Source: Nostoc sp. 'Lobaria pulmonaria (5183) cyanobiont' (GTDB lineage Bacteria; Cyanobacteriota; Cyanobacteriia; Cyanobacteriales; Nostocaceae). From it: a stretch of 64,000 nt of DNA. The notes under the pieces were generated by a model. It saw only the letters and a program-made list of their open reading frames with translations, did not search any database and was not told where the DNA came from. A program made the translations under genes and the position numbers. Below are positions 34,879 to 44,108 of this stretch, in pieces. The stretch spans positions 3,580,545 to 3,644,544 of the forward strand of contig NZ_CP026692.1 of NCBI RefSeq assembly GCF_002949795.1. Reading direction: 5' to 3'. Position 1 is the stretch's first letter, and each line of letters begins with the position of its first letter.

Positions 34879-37800
34879 TCATGCGTAGTCACCTGGACGA
34901 CGGAGAATTAGAAATGGGTTAGCAGATTTCACCTCATAGTCGTGGTAAGGTGTTTGAGCTTTGGCGATCGCTTCTGATGCAATCCACTCAGGATGGTTAT
35001 CTTGCCACAGAGGATGCCGTAAAATCAGGATTGTCTGACGTTTTTGATTTTGGTGTACGTAACCTGTAAGAGTTCCGAACTGAGTGGGTAAGCCGTAACC
35101 AAGGCGTTGCAGGGTAGCAGTAATTGGTGCATTCATCCCTTGATATAGTTCACTCCAAGGATTTGGAATACTGCCGTTGGGGGAATTGAGATCAATTGCA
35201 GATGAGGCTGATAACACTAATTGCGCCATATCTAAAGCCAGTCGCCAATCTAATAAGCCGTGATAAGCAAGGTTTTGATAATCTCGCAAACATAAGTTGC
35301 ATGATGTATCACAGGCGTTTCCATGTGGCTGATTTATCCACTTGTTGGCAATGCTATTAAGAATATTGGGATTCGCCAAATTCATCAATTTTTTAAATTC
35401 TTTTGGCTTTTCCAGAAACCGACAATATCCTGCCCCATTTTCTAGATGATCGCACAAAAAAGCCTGCCCGATCGCAGTTCCATTTTGCTCTAGCGATCGG
35501 AACCCAGCTTGCAACTCCATTGCATCCACATCTAATTGGGTGGCAGCTGCTACCCGCAACCAAAATGCAAAGGAATACCAAGCTGCACGTCCAATAACTG
35601 TGGTTGGATCTGCAAAAACACCAGTAGGCCATTCCTCAATATTTACCAACAAAATATCTGTCTTCCGGCGAGATAACAACGCCACCCGATAGGCAGAACC
35701 ATAAGTAGTTACTGAGCTATTCTTATCTGAATGAACGGCATAAGCTCCGGGTTTGGGCTTACCATAAATTAAGGCATTCTGAAAGTCAAATCCGCCATTG
35801 CCGCCGTTGTCATTTACAGAAATTATGTGCTCATTAAATGCAGACACGGAAGCGTTAAGGATACGCTGTATATTGCCCACCTCAGCATTCACACTTAAAG
35901 ATGGTCTGGTTGCGTTTGGTTGCCACTCAAATTGTCCATCAAAGTCTTCGGGTTGCAAGTTAGTAAAAAATCCCTTGGGTTCTCTAGTATCTAGACAACG
36001 CAAAGCATCCACCCCGCAGACTGGACAGGTATCTTTTGGTGGTTCCTGACCTCCTGGATGTGGTTTTTTTAACAATTTGTATGGGTAGATAACCGCTTGA
36101 CAGTTAGCACAAAGTCCTAAAGATTTATTCTCTTGGGTGAGGGCTGGCACAAGTCCTGGTTTAGAATCTATATTCTTACCTTGGGGATATAACTCGACTA
36201 CACCACAGGCTGTATGCACAGCTTTATCTTTAACTGTTTGGGAACGAGGGGCAAATTGACTCAGGGCAATATCTAGATTGCGATCAACTACTCCCTCTGT
36301 TGGTGGCCATTGGTTGGCGCGTGTGGGAAAACGAGTATAAAGCGATCGCACCCGCGTCGGAAAGCCAAACATCGGCAATAACCCAGCATTTGCTAAACGT
36401 TCACTTAACTTATCTTGGGTGTAAGTATCGTCTTCCACAACTGTTTGAATCTCTGGAATTAAATCATCGCGCAGGAAATTCAACATCTGGGCATTGCTGG
36501 CGTTGGGTAAAGCTGTCTGGACTCGCAAGCTATCTAATATACTGATTATGGCTGGCTCATTCTTGGGGTCGTGTAACCAATCTTGGATATCTGGTTTGTA
36601 ATTATTCCAATCAATTACACTACCAAATTCACCGTGTACGTTGTCACCTCCATTAGCAGCACTAATACCTAAATCGCTAAAGGCTTGGCGTAAAACTTCC
36701 TTGATCAGAACCCGTTCAAAAATGGGAACGCTAGTCATATCAACATAGGGAGGTGGTGGCGGATCGCCTGTGATACTTTCTGGGCGTTGAAAGTAAAAAT
36801 CATCGTGGCTTCTACCGCGACAGAAAGTTACAGCTAAGGCAACTCCAGCCGAACGTCTACCGGCCCGACCAACTCGCTGTTGATAGTTGAAGCGCCGGGG
36901 TGGCATATTTGCCATCATCACTGCCAACAGCGCACCGATATCAACACCCGCTTCCATTGTAGTTGTGACGCTTAAAAGGTCGATGCCTTGGACGCGGGAG
37001 ATTTCATCATTAATAAAAATGTCTTGAAACCAGCGTTGGCGTTTGGTACGTTGATCTCGGTCGGTTTGTCCAGTTAACTCGGCGGCGTTCATGCGGAAGG
37101 GCTGACCTTCTAAGGAAAGATAGGTATAGTAATCGAAGTCGCCAGTTGGGTTTCCAGCACCAAGTTGTTGAGGATTTTTGTTGGTGTTACTACGGCTATT
37201 ACATTCAGGACATAAGCCAGCAGCAGGATGGAGATAGAATGCATTGCAGCGATCGCACCGATATCCCTGATTTTTATCCGACGGTAGCATTAAATAAAGT
37301 TTATTTGGATCTAGTGACAAATTACCACTAGCCGCAATTCCAGCCTGTGATTGGAGTAATTGCTGTTGTATATCTTGAGGTTTTAAACCTGTAGACTCAA
37401 TATACTTTTGGGCATAGCCGGGTAAGTTGTGATCTGTTCCAGGATAAAAAAACTTAGAATACTGGTGTCGGCGACGGATGCCTAATTGTCTGATAACTGC
37501 ATCAGTAGCTTGAATTATTTTAGATGGTGTATTCTCTAGCGGTTGATAGCTGACCCACCCTTGCCCAAAACCCTCCATTGTGCGTACCATGTGATCAAAC
37601 AATGGATTCATCAGTTCAGCAGTGAGCATATCTTCCAGTCGGGTAGCATGGTCAGTCTGGTTTTGTGTCGCTGGAAAAATTCTCGTCACCGAATTACCAG
37701 TCCAGTTGTAGCATTCAAACCAAGAATACCGTTGCTGACCCTGATTTTGTCCAATCCAGTAACTCAAGGCGCGAAAACTTGATCCACCGGGACAAATACC

Positions 37801-40572
37801 ACACTCTAATAAAGCATCTCTAACTTTTTGCCGTAATTCCAACAATGGAATGCGTTCGGGATAGCGTTTGAGTAAACCAAGCCACGCACTACTCGCCTGT
37901 TGATTATTGGCGGGTAAACCCATCAGCCAGAAAAGCGCCTCTGTAACTAAGGTAGGATTAGCATTAGCAAAGCGATCGCGCCGAGTCATATCATCTGCTG
38001 CTTGGGTAACAGCACTATAAAGATTAGCGTTTAAAGTCTGCAATTTCGCAAGACTGGCTGGGTTATTAGCAGCAGTAATCCGCAAAAAGGCGATCAAATC
38101 ATCCCAATATTGATAAAATGATTGGATTAGTAGTAGGCGCACCATATCGCGGTAATGGTCAAGTTCCATTCCCGCAGCCAGTTTAGCTGCATCTTGGCGA
38201 CTATCAGAAAATATTACCAACTTGCGAGAACTACCTAATCCCTGTTGAGACGGTGCTGGCATTTCTCTCAATAATCCACTAGCAATAACTTGACAAGCCT
38301 TTTGAAAGCCGGTGCGGTGGATACGTAAAGGAGTCGGGAATTTATCTCGTTTACCGTAGTCAGCATCACATCGGGGACATTTTGTTGGTAGTGCTGGTTG
38401 ATCTAAATCATCTCCCTTTACCTGATACAGCCACCCTGGAATCTCATCAGTTTTCGGTGGTGTAGCATTCTGAATGAGTACGCCTGTTTGTTTGTCTAAC
38501 TTTGCTTTCACCCACTGGCGTTTTATCCGATCAACACTCCATTCTAAAACTTGAGGTTGTGTAGTCCAGGCTAGTGTTTCTCCCGGTAATGGCCAAAATA
38601 CCCGATAGTTGCCGTAACGTTGATTCATCACAACCAAATCGGGTATACCTTCTAAGTTCGGCTGATCTGGCGTAAGGATATCTACTGTCTGGTTACTTAG
38701 CTTACGAGTACTTTTGTATCCTCCCAAAAAGACATCGCCGCAGACTTCGCACACAATTAAATCGAGAACGCGAGAACCACAACCGCAGCTGAGGCGATGG
38801 TTAGCATGGATAGCACCAATGGTTGGTGGATCGCTTTGTCGCTGAATTTGATCGACTTGGGTACAACTGGGGTTACAGCAAGCCCATAGGCTTTGCAAAT
38901 TGTGGAAAAATAAATGTCCGCGCACAGGTTGGGGCGATCGCCCATTACTCAGTTTTGACATCCCCAATGCTAATAGTAGTCCCCGCATGGAGTCGGATAC
39001 CAAACTATTAGCCGCAGCATTCGGGAAAAGTTCGTTATCTAAATCTGTTTGCTGTTTTTGTTTATTGGGATCTTTGACTTTCGCCGCCCGAACCGACGGC
39101 TGATTAGTTTGGCGAACAACGCGATCGACTTCCTGACAAGCATCGCGCAAAGCTTCACCTGCATCAACAATCGCTAAAGCCTCACCGAGTTGCTGTTCTT
39201 CACTAATTCCAGATTTGGAGTATCCTAACTTGCTAGCTAAGGTAGACATAGCCACACTATTAGCCGTTGGATCTGGCTGTGTCATTGACTGTAATGGATC
39301 GGGCTGCACAGACTGGGCAAATTCTGCAAAGGCACTTTGATATTTAACCAGAGATTTTCTGGCGTTGGCTTTTGGCTGTTGTTGTTGTCCAGTGATGAAA
39401 GCAAACTGTTTGTCATCACGTCCAAAAAATTCGCGCAGGAATTTTCTTCCTTCTGGGTTATCATCCAAACTTGCTGTAGTCGTGACTATCCGCAGCTTTG
39501 GCGAATTTGGTGTTAAACCCAACCGTGAAAAAAGCAAGCGTAAAATATAGGCAACTTCTGTTCCTGGAGTGCCACGATAGGCGTGTAATTCGTCAATAAT
39601 CAGGAAAAATTGCCGTTCTGGATGATTTGGTTCTGCCAGCCAATCACGAGTTATATCAAAAATATCATTTTCAATGCTCCGCATCATCATAATGTTGAGC
39701 ATCGAGTAGTTAGTAATTAAAATATCGGGTGGAGTATCTTGCATATCCCAACGTGACCACATTTCGCCACCATCAAGTCGGGGAAAGTAGTAAGGTAAAT
39801 CGGGATTTAAAGATAAATTCGCCTGAAGTAGATTTTGTTGCTGCTTGGCACACTCATCTAATTCGTTTCGCAGTCTTTTGATTTTATCAGGTGTTGGTTC
39901 ACCCGGAATCGGGGTTTGTCCAGTGTAACGCCCAAAGGTGATCCGGTTTGTGCCGCGTTCTCTATCTAGCCAATTGTGGATTTGTGGCGCTTCCAAAGTT
40001 TTTCTGAGTCGTCGCAATTGGTCTTCTACTAAGGCGTTGAGGGGATAGAGTATTAAACCTCGCATAGCTTTTGGGCGAGTAACGTGTTTCCACTGAGAAA
40101 CGCGATCGCCTTGAACATCCCACCAGGAATGATTACTTGGTGGAGGCGGACTTGCCTCCCAAGTGCTGGATTCCCATGCTAAATGGGCGAGTAATGGTAA
40201 TAAAAAGCACTCAGTTTTCCCGGAACCTGTACCAGTGGTAACAACTAAATCTTTTTGGTTGATTAAAACTTCTTTTAAACTTTCCCATTGGTGTTGATAA
40301 AGTTCGATTCCCCCTTCAAATAGCATTTTTCCCAGTTGTGCCAAATCATGGTATTTTTCAGGCAGTTGTTTGGCAGCAGTTTGTAAGTCTCTCCCAGATG
40401 AGGGATAAATGGGAACTGGTTCTATTAAAGGTGGTTGGCTTAAAATACCTGGTTGTTGTAAAAGGCGATCGCGTTCTGCCGCTAAAGAGCGATAACGTAG
40501 TGGAAAGGCACTTTTAATATACAGCTGATAGATATGGTTAAGTCTTTGATACGCTCCAACTACGTCATGCAC
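34879..40572 (-). CDS. Very large DEAD/DEAH helicase with zinc clusters and DUF1998-like C-terminus
   Basis: A 1897-aa superfamily 2 helicase. Motifs in order: LYQHQ (91-95), Walker A TGTGSGKT (113-120), DILITNYSML (283-292), DELH (327-330), TTTAS (364-368), FSDSRQDAAKLAAGME (788-803), TTTMEAGVDIGAL (1203-1215) and QQRVGRAGRR (1231-1240). Between the two RecA lobes and after them lie several Cys clusters (Cys565-570 with 596-611; 732-735; 1106-1124; CANC and CPVC later), ending in CDTSCNLCLRDYQN, the DUF1998-type zinc site. This layout and size recall DruE of Druantia, and DrmA/DrmB of DISARM. It overlaps the preceding gene by 8 bp. Predicted ATP-driven nucleic acid translocase for defence. 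Confidence 0.9.
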   Translation of the reverse strand: MHDVVGAYQRLNHIYQLYIKSAFPLRYRSLAAERDRLLQQPGILSQPPLIEPVPIYPSSGRDLQTAAKQLPEKYHDLAQLGKMLFEGGIELYQHQWESLKEVLINQKDLVVTTGTGSGKTECFLLPLLAHLAWESSTWEASPPPPSNHSWWDVQGDRVSQWKHVTRPKAMRGLILYPLNALVEDQLRRLRKTLEAPQIHNWLDRERGTNRITFGRYTGQTPIPGEPTPDKIKRLRNELDECAKQQQNLLQANLSLNPDLPYYFPRLDGGEMWSRWDMQDTPPDILITNYSMLNIMMMRSIENDIFDITRDWLAEPNHPERQFFLIIDELHAYRGTPGTEVAYILRLLFSRLGLTPNSPKLRIVTTTASLDDNPEGRKFLREFFGRDDKQFAFITGQQQQPKANARKSLVKYQSAFAEFAQSVQPDPLQSMTQPDPTANSVAMSTLASKLGYSKSGISEEQQLGEALAIVDAGEALRDACQEVDRVVRQTNQPSVRAAKVKDPNKQKQQTDLDNELFPNAAANSLVSDSMRGLLLALGMSKLSNGRSPQPVRGHLFFHNLQSLWACCNPSCTQVDQIQRQSDPPTIGAIHANHRLSCGCGSRVLDLIVCEVCGDVFLGGYKSTRKLSNQTVDILTPDQPNLEGIPDLVVMNQRYGNYRVFWPLPGETLAWTTQPQVLEWSVDRIKRQWVKAKLDKQTGVLIQNATPPKTDEIPGWLYQVKGDDLDQPALPTKCPRCDADYGKRDKFPTPLRIHRTGFQKACQVIASGLLREMPAPSQQGLGSSRKLVIFSDSRQDAAKLAAGMELDHYRDMVRLLLIQSFYQYWDDLIAFLRITAANNPASLAKLQTLNANLYSAVTQAADDMTRRDRFANANPTLVTEALFWLMGLPANNQQASSAWLGLLKRYPERIPLLELRQKVRDALLECGICPGGSSFRALSYWIGQNQGQQRYSWFECYNWTGNSVTRIFPATQNQTDHATRLEDMLTAELMNPLFDHMVRTMEGFGQGWVSYQPLENTPSKIIQATDAVIRQLGIRRRHQYSKFFYPGTDHNLPGYAQKYIESTGLKPQDIQQQLLQSQAGIAASGNLSLDPNKLYLMLPSDKNQGYRCDRCNAFYLHPAAGLCPECNSRSNTNKNPQQLGAGNPTGDFDYYTYLSLEGQPFRMNAAELTGQTDRDQRTKRQRWFQDIFINDEISRVQGIDLLSVTTTMEAGVDIGALLAVMMANMPPRRFNYQQRVGRAGRRSAGVALAVTFCRGRSHDDFYFQRPESITGDPPPPPYVDMTSVPIFERVLIKEVLRQAFSDLGISAANGGDNVHGEFGSVIDWNNYKPDIQDWLHDPKNEPAIISILDSLRVQTALPNASNAQMLNFLRDDLIPEIQTVVEDDTYTQDKLSERLANAGLLPMFGFPTRVRSLYTRFPTRANQWPPTEGVVDRNLDIALSQFAPRSQTVKDKAVHTACGVVELYPQGKNIDSKPGLVPALTQENKSLGLCANCQAVIYPYKLLKKPHPGGQEPPKDTCPVCGVDALRCLDTREPKGFFTNLQPEDFDGQFEWQPNATRPSLSVNAEVGNIQRILNASVSAFNEHIISVNDNGGNGGFDFQNALIYGKPKPGAYAVHSDKNSSVTTYGSAYRVALLSRRKTDILLVNIEEWPTGVFADPTTVIGRAAWYSFAFWLRVAAATQLDVDAMELQAGFRSLEQNGTAIGQAFLCDHLENGAGYCRFLEKPKEFKKLMNLANPNILNSIANKWINQPHGNACDTSCNLCLRDYQNLAYHGLLDWRLALDMAQLVLSASSAIDLNSPNGSIPNPWSELYQGMNAPITATLQRLGYGLPTQFGTLTGYVHQNQKRQTILILRHPLWQDNHPEWIASEAIAKAQTPYHDYEVKSANPFLILRRPGDYA

Positions 40573-41878
40573 AAATTAAAGCCTCTTCATATTTAACATT
40601 TAGCTTTTGACTCAATTGATGGGCAACTTCCCCACTCACGTTTTGATACAGCAGCCAGTTGCCCTGATATGTTGGCAGTTGTCCAGATGCCAGCACCAAA
40701 GCACGTTCATATAGTTCAGGCCAGCGCTGCTTTACTGGTATTGCCAAACACTTTGTAGCAAAATTGTAATGAGCTTGGCAAGATGCACCATGATAATACA
40801 AAGCTAGAAAGCGCAAACCATACCAATCACCTTGATGCCAAGTGTTAGTGTTTTGGTTGTAAAAAAGGGTGTAGCGGAGGTTTCGGTTTTCATCACACAT
40901 CTGATACATCCCTGTTTCGTGAGGAATACCGCAGATTTCAAAATCATCACCGTCAAAGTGCTTCCATTCCCACCGACTCGGCACAATTACTGGCATATTC
41001 CTGAGATTTTGCTGCCAAGTAGCGATATCAGGTAGAATTTGGGCAAGTCGTGTGGATACTTCACCCGCATTGATGATTGGAAAATTATTTGCGATCGCAT
41101 CAGGGTTATTCACCACCAATTGAATGCAGGGTGGTGCTTCCCCTCTGGGTTGATGAGTAATAGATGCTACAATACCATATTCTTCTAATTGTTTGAGTAA
41201 GTTCATACTGCGTTGACCACACAGTATAAATTCGGTATTATTTGAGTTAATTTTAACAAAGCTTGAAGGAGCCGCCGACCATTTGGAACCGTCTAGTGAA
41301 GATTCAAGATGTCCTAATAAGCGTAACCGTCGTAAGATGCGTTTAGGTTCCTGAAGTTGGAGTGCATTGCAGCTTTTTTGAAAGGATTCCCAGCTACCAT
41401 TGCCGAGGGTTGATAACCAGTATAAGAAGCGATCGCTATTTTGGGAAGATTTCACCCAATCAGCATCAGAATGATTAATAGAGTGTAATTCTGTTAATTC
41501 AAACGGGTTCTCAGCACTGAGATTTTGTCTAAGTTCATAAGGAATAGGGCTGGTATAATCACGAACATCATGAGCTACACCAACCATCGGTTTTATCTGT
41601 TCATAAGTGAAGCCGCGATTCCCTGTGATAGGACGTTGAAAACACGATAATTTCAGTAAACTTGCTTGTAATTCTGTAGGTAATTCACCTACTTGGCAAT
41701 TTTCAATTGCGAGAAAGAAACAAAACTCTTTCCGAGGTTTAGCTCCCTTTTCTACTCGCAAAAGCGGTATGATTTTACTAAGATTTTGACGTTGTACTTG
41801 TTCGGAAATTTGGTTGATTAGGTCTTGTGGGTTTCCCCGGTAATAAAATCCTGTATACCATCTTTTGACTTGTGGCAT
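40565..41878 (-). CDS. Unrecognised protein of the helicase operon, about 437 aa
   Basis: The frame is open to 41950, but the ATG at 41878 (MPQVKRWYTGFYYRGNPQDL) avoids overlap with the upstream gene and starts a normal-looking protein. It is soluble, with no nucleotide-binding or nuclease motif I recognise. The middle part (about 140-210; LYWLSTLGNGSWESFQKSCN, RRLRLLGHLE) looks like a winged-helix DNA-binding segment. The C-terminal third is rich in Trp and Tyr (WHQGDWYGLRFLALYYHGA). Its 3' end overlaps the helicase start by 8 bp, so translation is probably coupled. It is likely a partner of the helicase. Confidence 0.8.
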   Translation of the reverse strand: MPQVKRWYTGFYYRGNPQDLINQISEQVQRQNLSKIIPLLRVEKGAKPRKEFCFFLAIENCQVGELPTELQASLLKLSCFQRPITGNRGFTYEQIKPMVGVAHDVRDYTSPIPYELRQNLSAENPFELTELHSINHSDADWVKSSQNSDRFLYWLSTLGNGSWESFQKSCNALQLQEPKRILRRLRLLGHLESSLDGSKWSAAPSSFVKINSNNTEFILCGQRSMNLLKQLEEYGIVASITHQPRGEAPPCIQLVVNNPDAIANNFPIINAGEVSTRLAQILPDIATWQQNLRNMPVIVPSRWEWKHFDGDDFEICGIPHETGMYQMCDENRNLRYTLFYNQNTNTWHQGDWYGLRFLALYYHGASCQAHYNFATKCLAIPVKQRWPELYERALVLASGQLPTYQGNWLLYQNVSGEVAHQLSQKLNVKYEEALICA

Positions 41879-41895
41879 AATGCACCATGTTAATT

Positions 41896-43593
41896 CTAAA
41901 TCGTTGAAATTTTTTGCTCTATTACACTGCCACAAATATGATATGCACAATCAATTTTGAACACTTCACAAGGCACATATTTTTCTATGGTAAGATAATC
42001 CCAATCTACAATTTTGATTAAACGTTGACTTGATTCACCTACAAAATTAGCTTCTATTAGATAATCACCAGGATGGGAAAAATTCAGCGATATAGAAGTA
42101 TTTGCAAGTTGCGAACTATCAACAATTACCTGATTATCAGATAATCGAGTTACTTTTAATTCTGCGTTACGGTAAAAGCCAAAAATAGTAATTTGTGGCC
42201 CATGATTCACAAGCCAAGCGCCAATTTTGGGTACGCGCAAGCCGCCAGACAAACTAATTGATAATTTGACACTTGGTTGCAAAGCATACTTAAGAGTTTG
42301 ATTTTTGATGAAGACTCCATCCCAAGCTTGAGAAACAACCATGCACTGCTGAAGTTCTACCCATCCAGAATTATTAAATATCGGCTGAGGTGTACAACTC
42401 GACTTTAGTAAATGCTCATCTTGCAAGCGTTGAATATCACTGAGCAATTCTTGTTTGCACAGGAGAATAAACGGAGTACCTAATGATGGGGCTTGCCAAG
42501 ATGCATAAGCTCCAGAATCAGGATTTTCAGGATCGGGAATTAGTATCCAAAAGTCACGAGCAGGCAAAATTAGGTAATCTAGATCGTCTTGAGAAGTAAT
42601 TTGGTATTTAGCACCATTTTCTAACTCTTTCTGACTGACTGAATACTCTAAAGGAGAATACCATCCACGGCGTTCTTCTCTTAATGAGTGAGTATTATCT
42701 CCCTGTTTAACCTCTACTGATTCTAGGCTGCGTCCTCGCTGCTGTTTGGGGTAAAGAGAATAATCTACCTGACCTAAAAATATATCTTCAGCCCGATATA
42801 AACCACAGAAAAGATGACGACTCCAAGAGCAATAATTATTCTTGTCTGCCGTAGGACATCCTTGAGCTTTCCACTGTTCATAAACTTGATGCAACGCTTC
42901 CAAAATCGCCTCATGGCGTTGCTTATTTTCCGTCAGTAAATCTTTTAAATGGATGCTAAATACCCCTGCTTCTCGTCGAACATGATCAAACAAAGTTTGG
43001 GCATCCCATTCTGCTTGCCATTGCTTCTCTTGGAATAGTTTTCGCAATTTATCTTTATCAGTACGACGCAGTAAGGATTGAGAAATCGGATAATTAATAT
43101 AGGTAGTTGAAGCACCACGCCCCCGTTCTGCTGAAGGTAAAAATCTATCTTCCATTAGCCAACGATTCCACTCGCGCCAAAGGGGTTCTTCAGCTTCATT
43201 ACCAAATTTCATCCCCAATGGACGAGCAAAACCAGGCAAGGCTAAAATCTCTCGTAAACGTTTGAAATAATTAGTTTCTGATGTATTTTCTTCTTGAGCC
43301 ATTTGTGAAGCGGCTAAAATTGTAGCGCATAAAAAAGCAACTCCTTTGGGTAATCCTTGCGAATCACGCCCTTTTAAATGCTGCAAATTAACCTGTCCCT
43401 CAAAGATGACTTTTCTTCTCACTGCTGTGCAGAAGTCATCAACCCAAGTACCACTTGTAGATGATTGTCCAAAATGATAGCCAATACGTTCTATTACATC
43501 TTCATCAACGCTCAAATAAATTTTTGTACCCTGTGGCGTACCTTTGATAAAATAATCAATTAAAGCCTGATTCCAATCTGTATAATTCGCCAT
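41896..43593 (-). CDS. Unrecognised first protein of the helicase operon, 565 aa
   Basis: A soluble 565-aa protein starting MANYTDWNQALIDYFIKGTP. The N-terminal half is mixed alpha/beta, with conserved-looking KGVAFLCATILAASQM and EWNRWLMEDRFLPSAERGRG. The last 120 residues read as an Ig-like beta-sandwich (GGLRVPKIGAWLVNHGPQ, LNFSHPGDYLIEANF). I see no Walker, PD-(D/E)xK, PLD or methylase motif. It is the first gene of the three-gene unit, 17 bp before the second gene. A palindrome lies 26 bp upstream of the ATG. Coupling with the helicase suggests recognition or effector work; which one is unknown. Confidence 0.82.
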   Translation of the reverse strand: MANYTDWNQALIDYFIKGTPQGTKIYLSVDEDVIERIGYHFGQSSTSGTWVDDFCTAVRRKVIFEGQVNLQHLKGRDSQGLPKGVAFLCATILAASQMAQEENTSETNYFKRLREILALPGFARPLGMKFGNEAEEPLWREWNRWLMEDRFLPSAERGRGASTTYINYPISQSLLRRTDKDKLRKLFQEKQWQAEWDAQTLFDHVRREAGVFSIHLKDLLTENKQRHEAILEALHQVYEQWKAQGCPTADKNNYCSWSRHLFCGLYRAEDIFLGQVDYSLYPKQQRGRSLESVEVKQGDNTHSLREERRGWYSPLEYSVSQKELENGAKYQITSQDDLDYLILPARDFWILIPDPENPDSGAYASWQAPSLGTPFILLCKQELLSDIQRLQDEHLLKSSCTPQPIFNNSGWVELQQCMVVSQAWDGVFIKNQTLKYALQPSVKLSISLSGGLRVPKIGAWLVNHGPQITIFGFYRNAELKVTRLSDNQVIVDSSQLANTSISLNFSHPGDYLIEANFVGESSQRLIKIVDWDYLTIEKYVPCEVFKIDCAYHICGSVIEQKISTI

Positions 43594-44108
43594 TTGGGTT
43601 TAATGCAAGCGCTCGTTAAATCACCATAATTGGTGATAATTTTTCTAATGTAAGTAGGCACTTAAAAATTTAATTGGAAATGATGTTTAATAACACAGGC
43701 AATCATTGATGAGGGCTTGTTGTTTACTTCGCCACTCAATCAAATATTTTATTTCCAACTTAAAAATTATTATAAAGCTAGAATAGTTACCATTGCATAC
43801 GTAATTTAACTGAAACTACTAGTCGTCTATCTAAGTTAATTATCAACAAAAAGAATTCGTTATGCCTTAAAAAGCTGAAAGTATAAGTATAAAATTTTAC
43901 TTATATTCATGAAGATTTGAACAAATATAATATTTTCGTTGGCGATCACTAAAATTAAGTACCCGGAAACCTATTAACAAGAGATAATAATAAACTCACA
44001 CCACCCTCAGCTGTTGTCTCATCAACCATTACAGAACTTATTCTGGCTTGGTTTAGATAATTCACCTCGCAGCCATAGGGTCATTTGCAAGTTGTTCTGA
44101 ACCAAATC
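43594..44108. other. Divergent promoter region, about 515 bp
   Basis: Lies between the helicase operon (minus) and the GH15-like gene (plus). A/T-rich, no protein-like frame seen. The palindrome next to the operon start is listed separately. Confidence 0.5.
43620..43637. promoter_or_regulatory. Palindrome before the helicase operon
   Basis: ATCACCA, spacer TAAT, TGGTGAT. It is centred about 35 bp before the first ATG of the operon, a position suited to an operator or a 5'-UTR hairpin. Confidence 0.4.
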
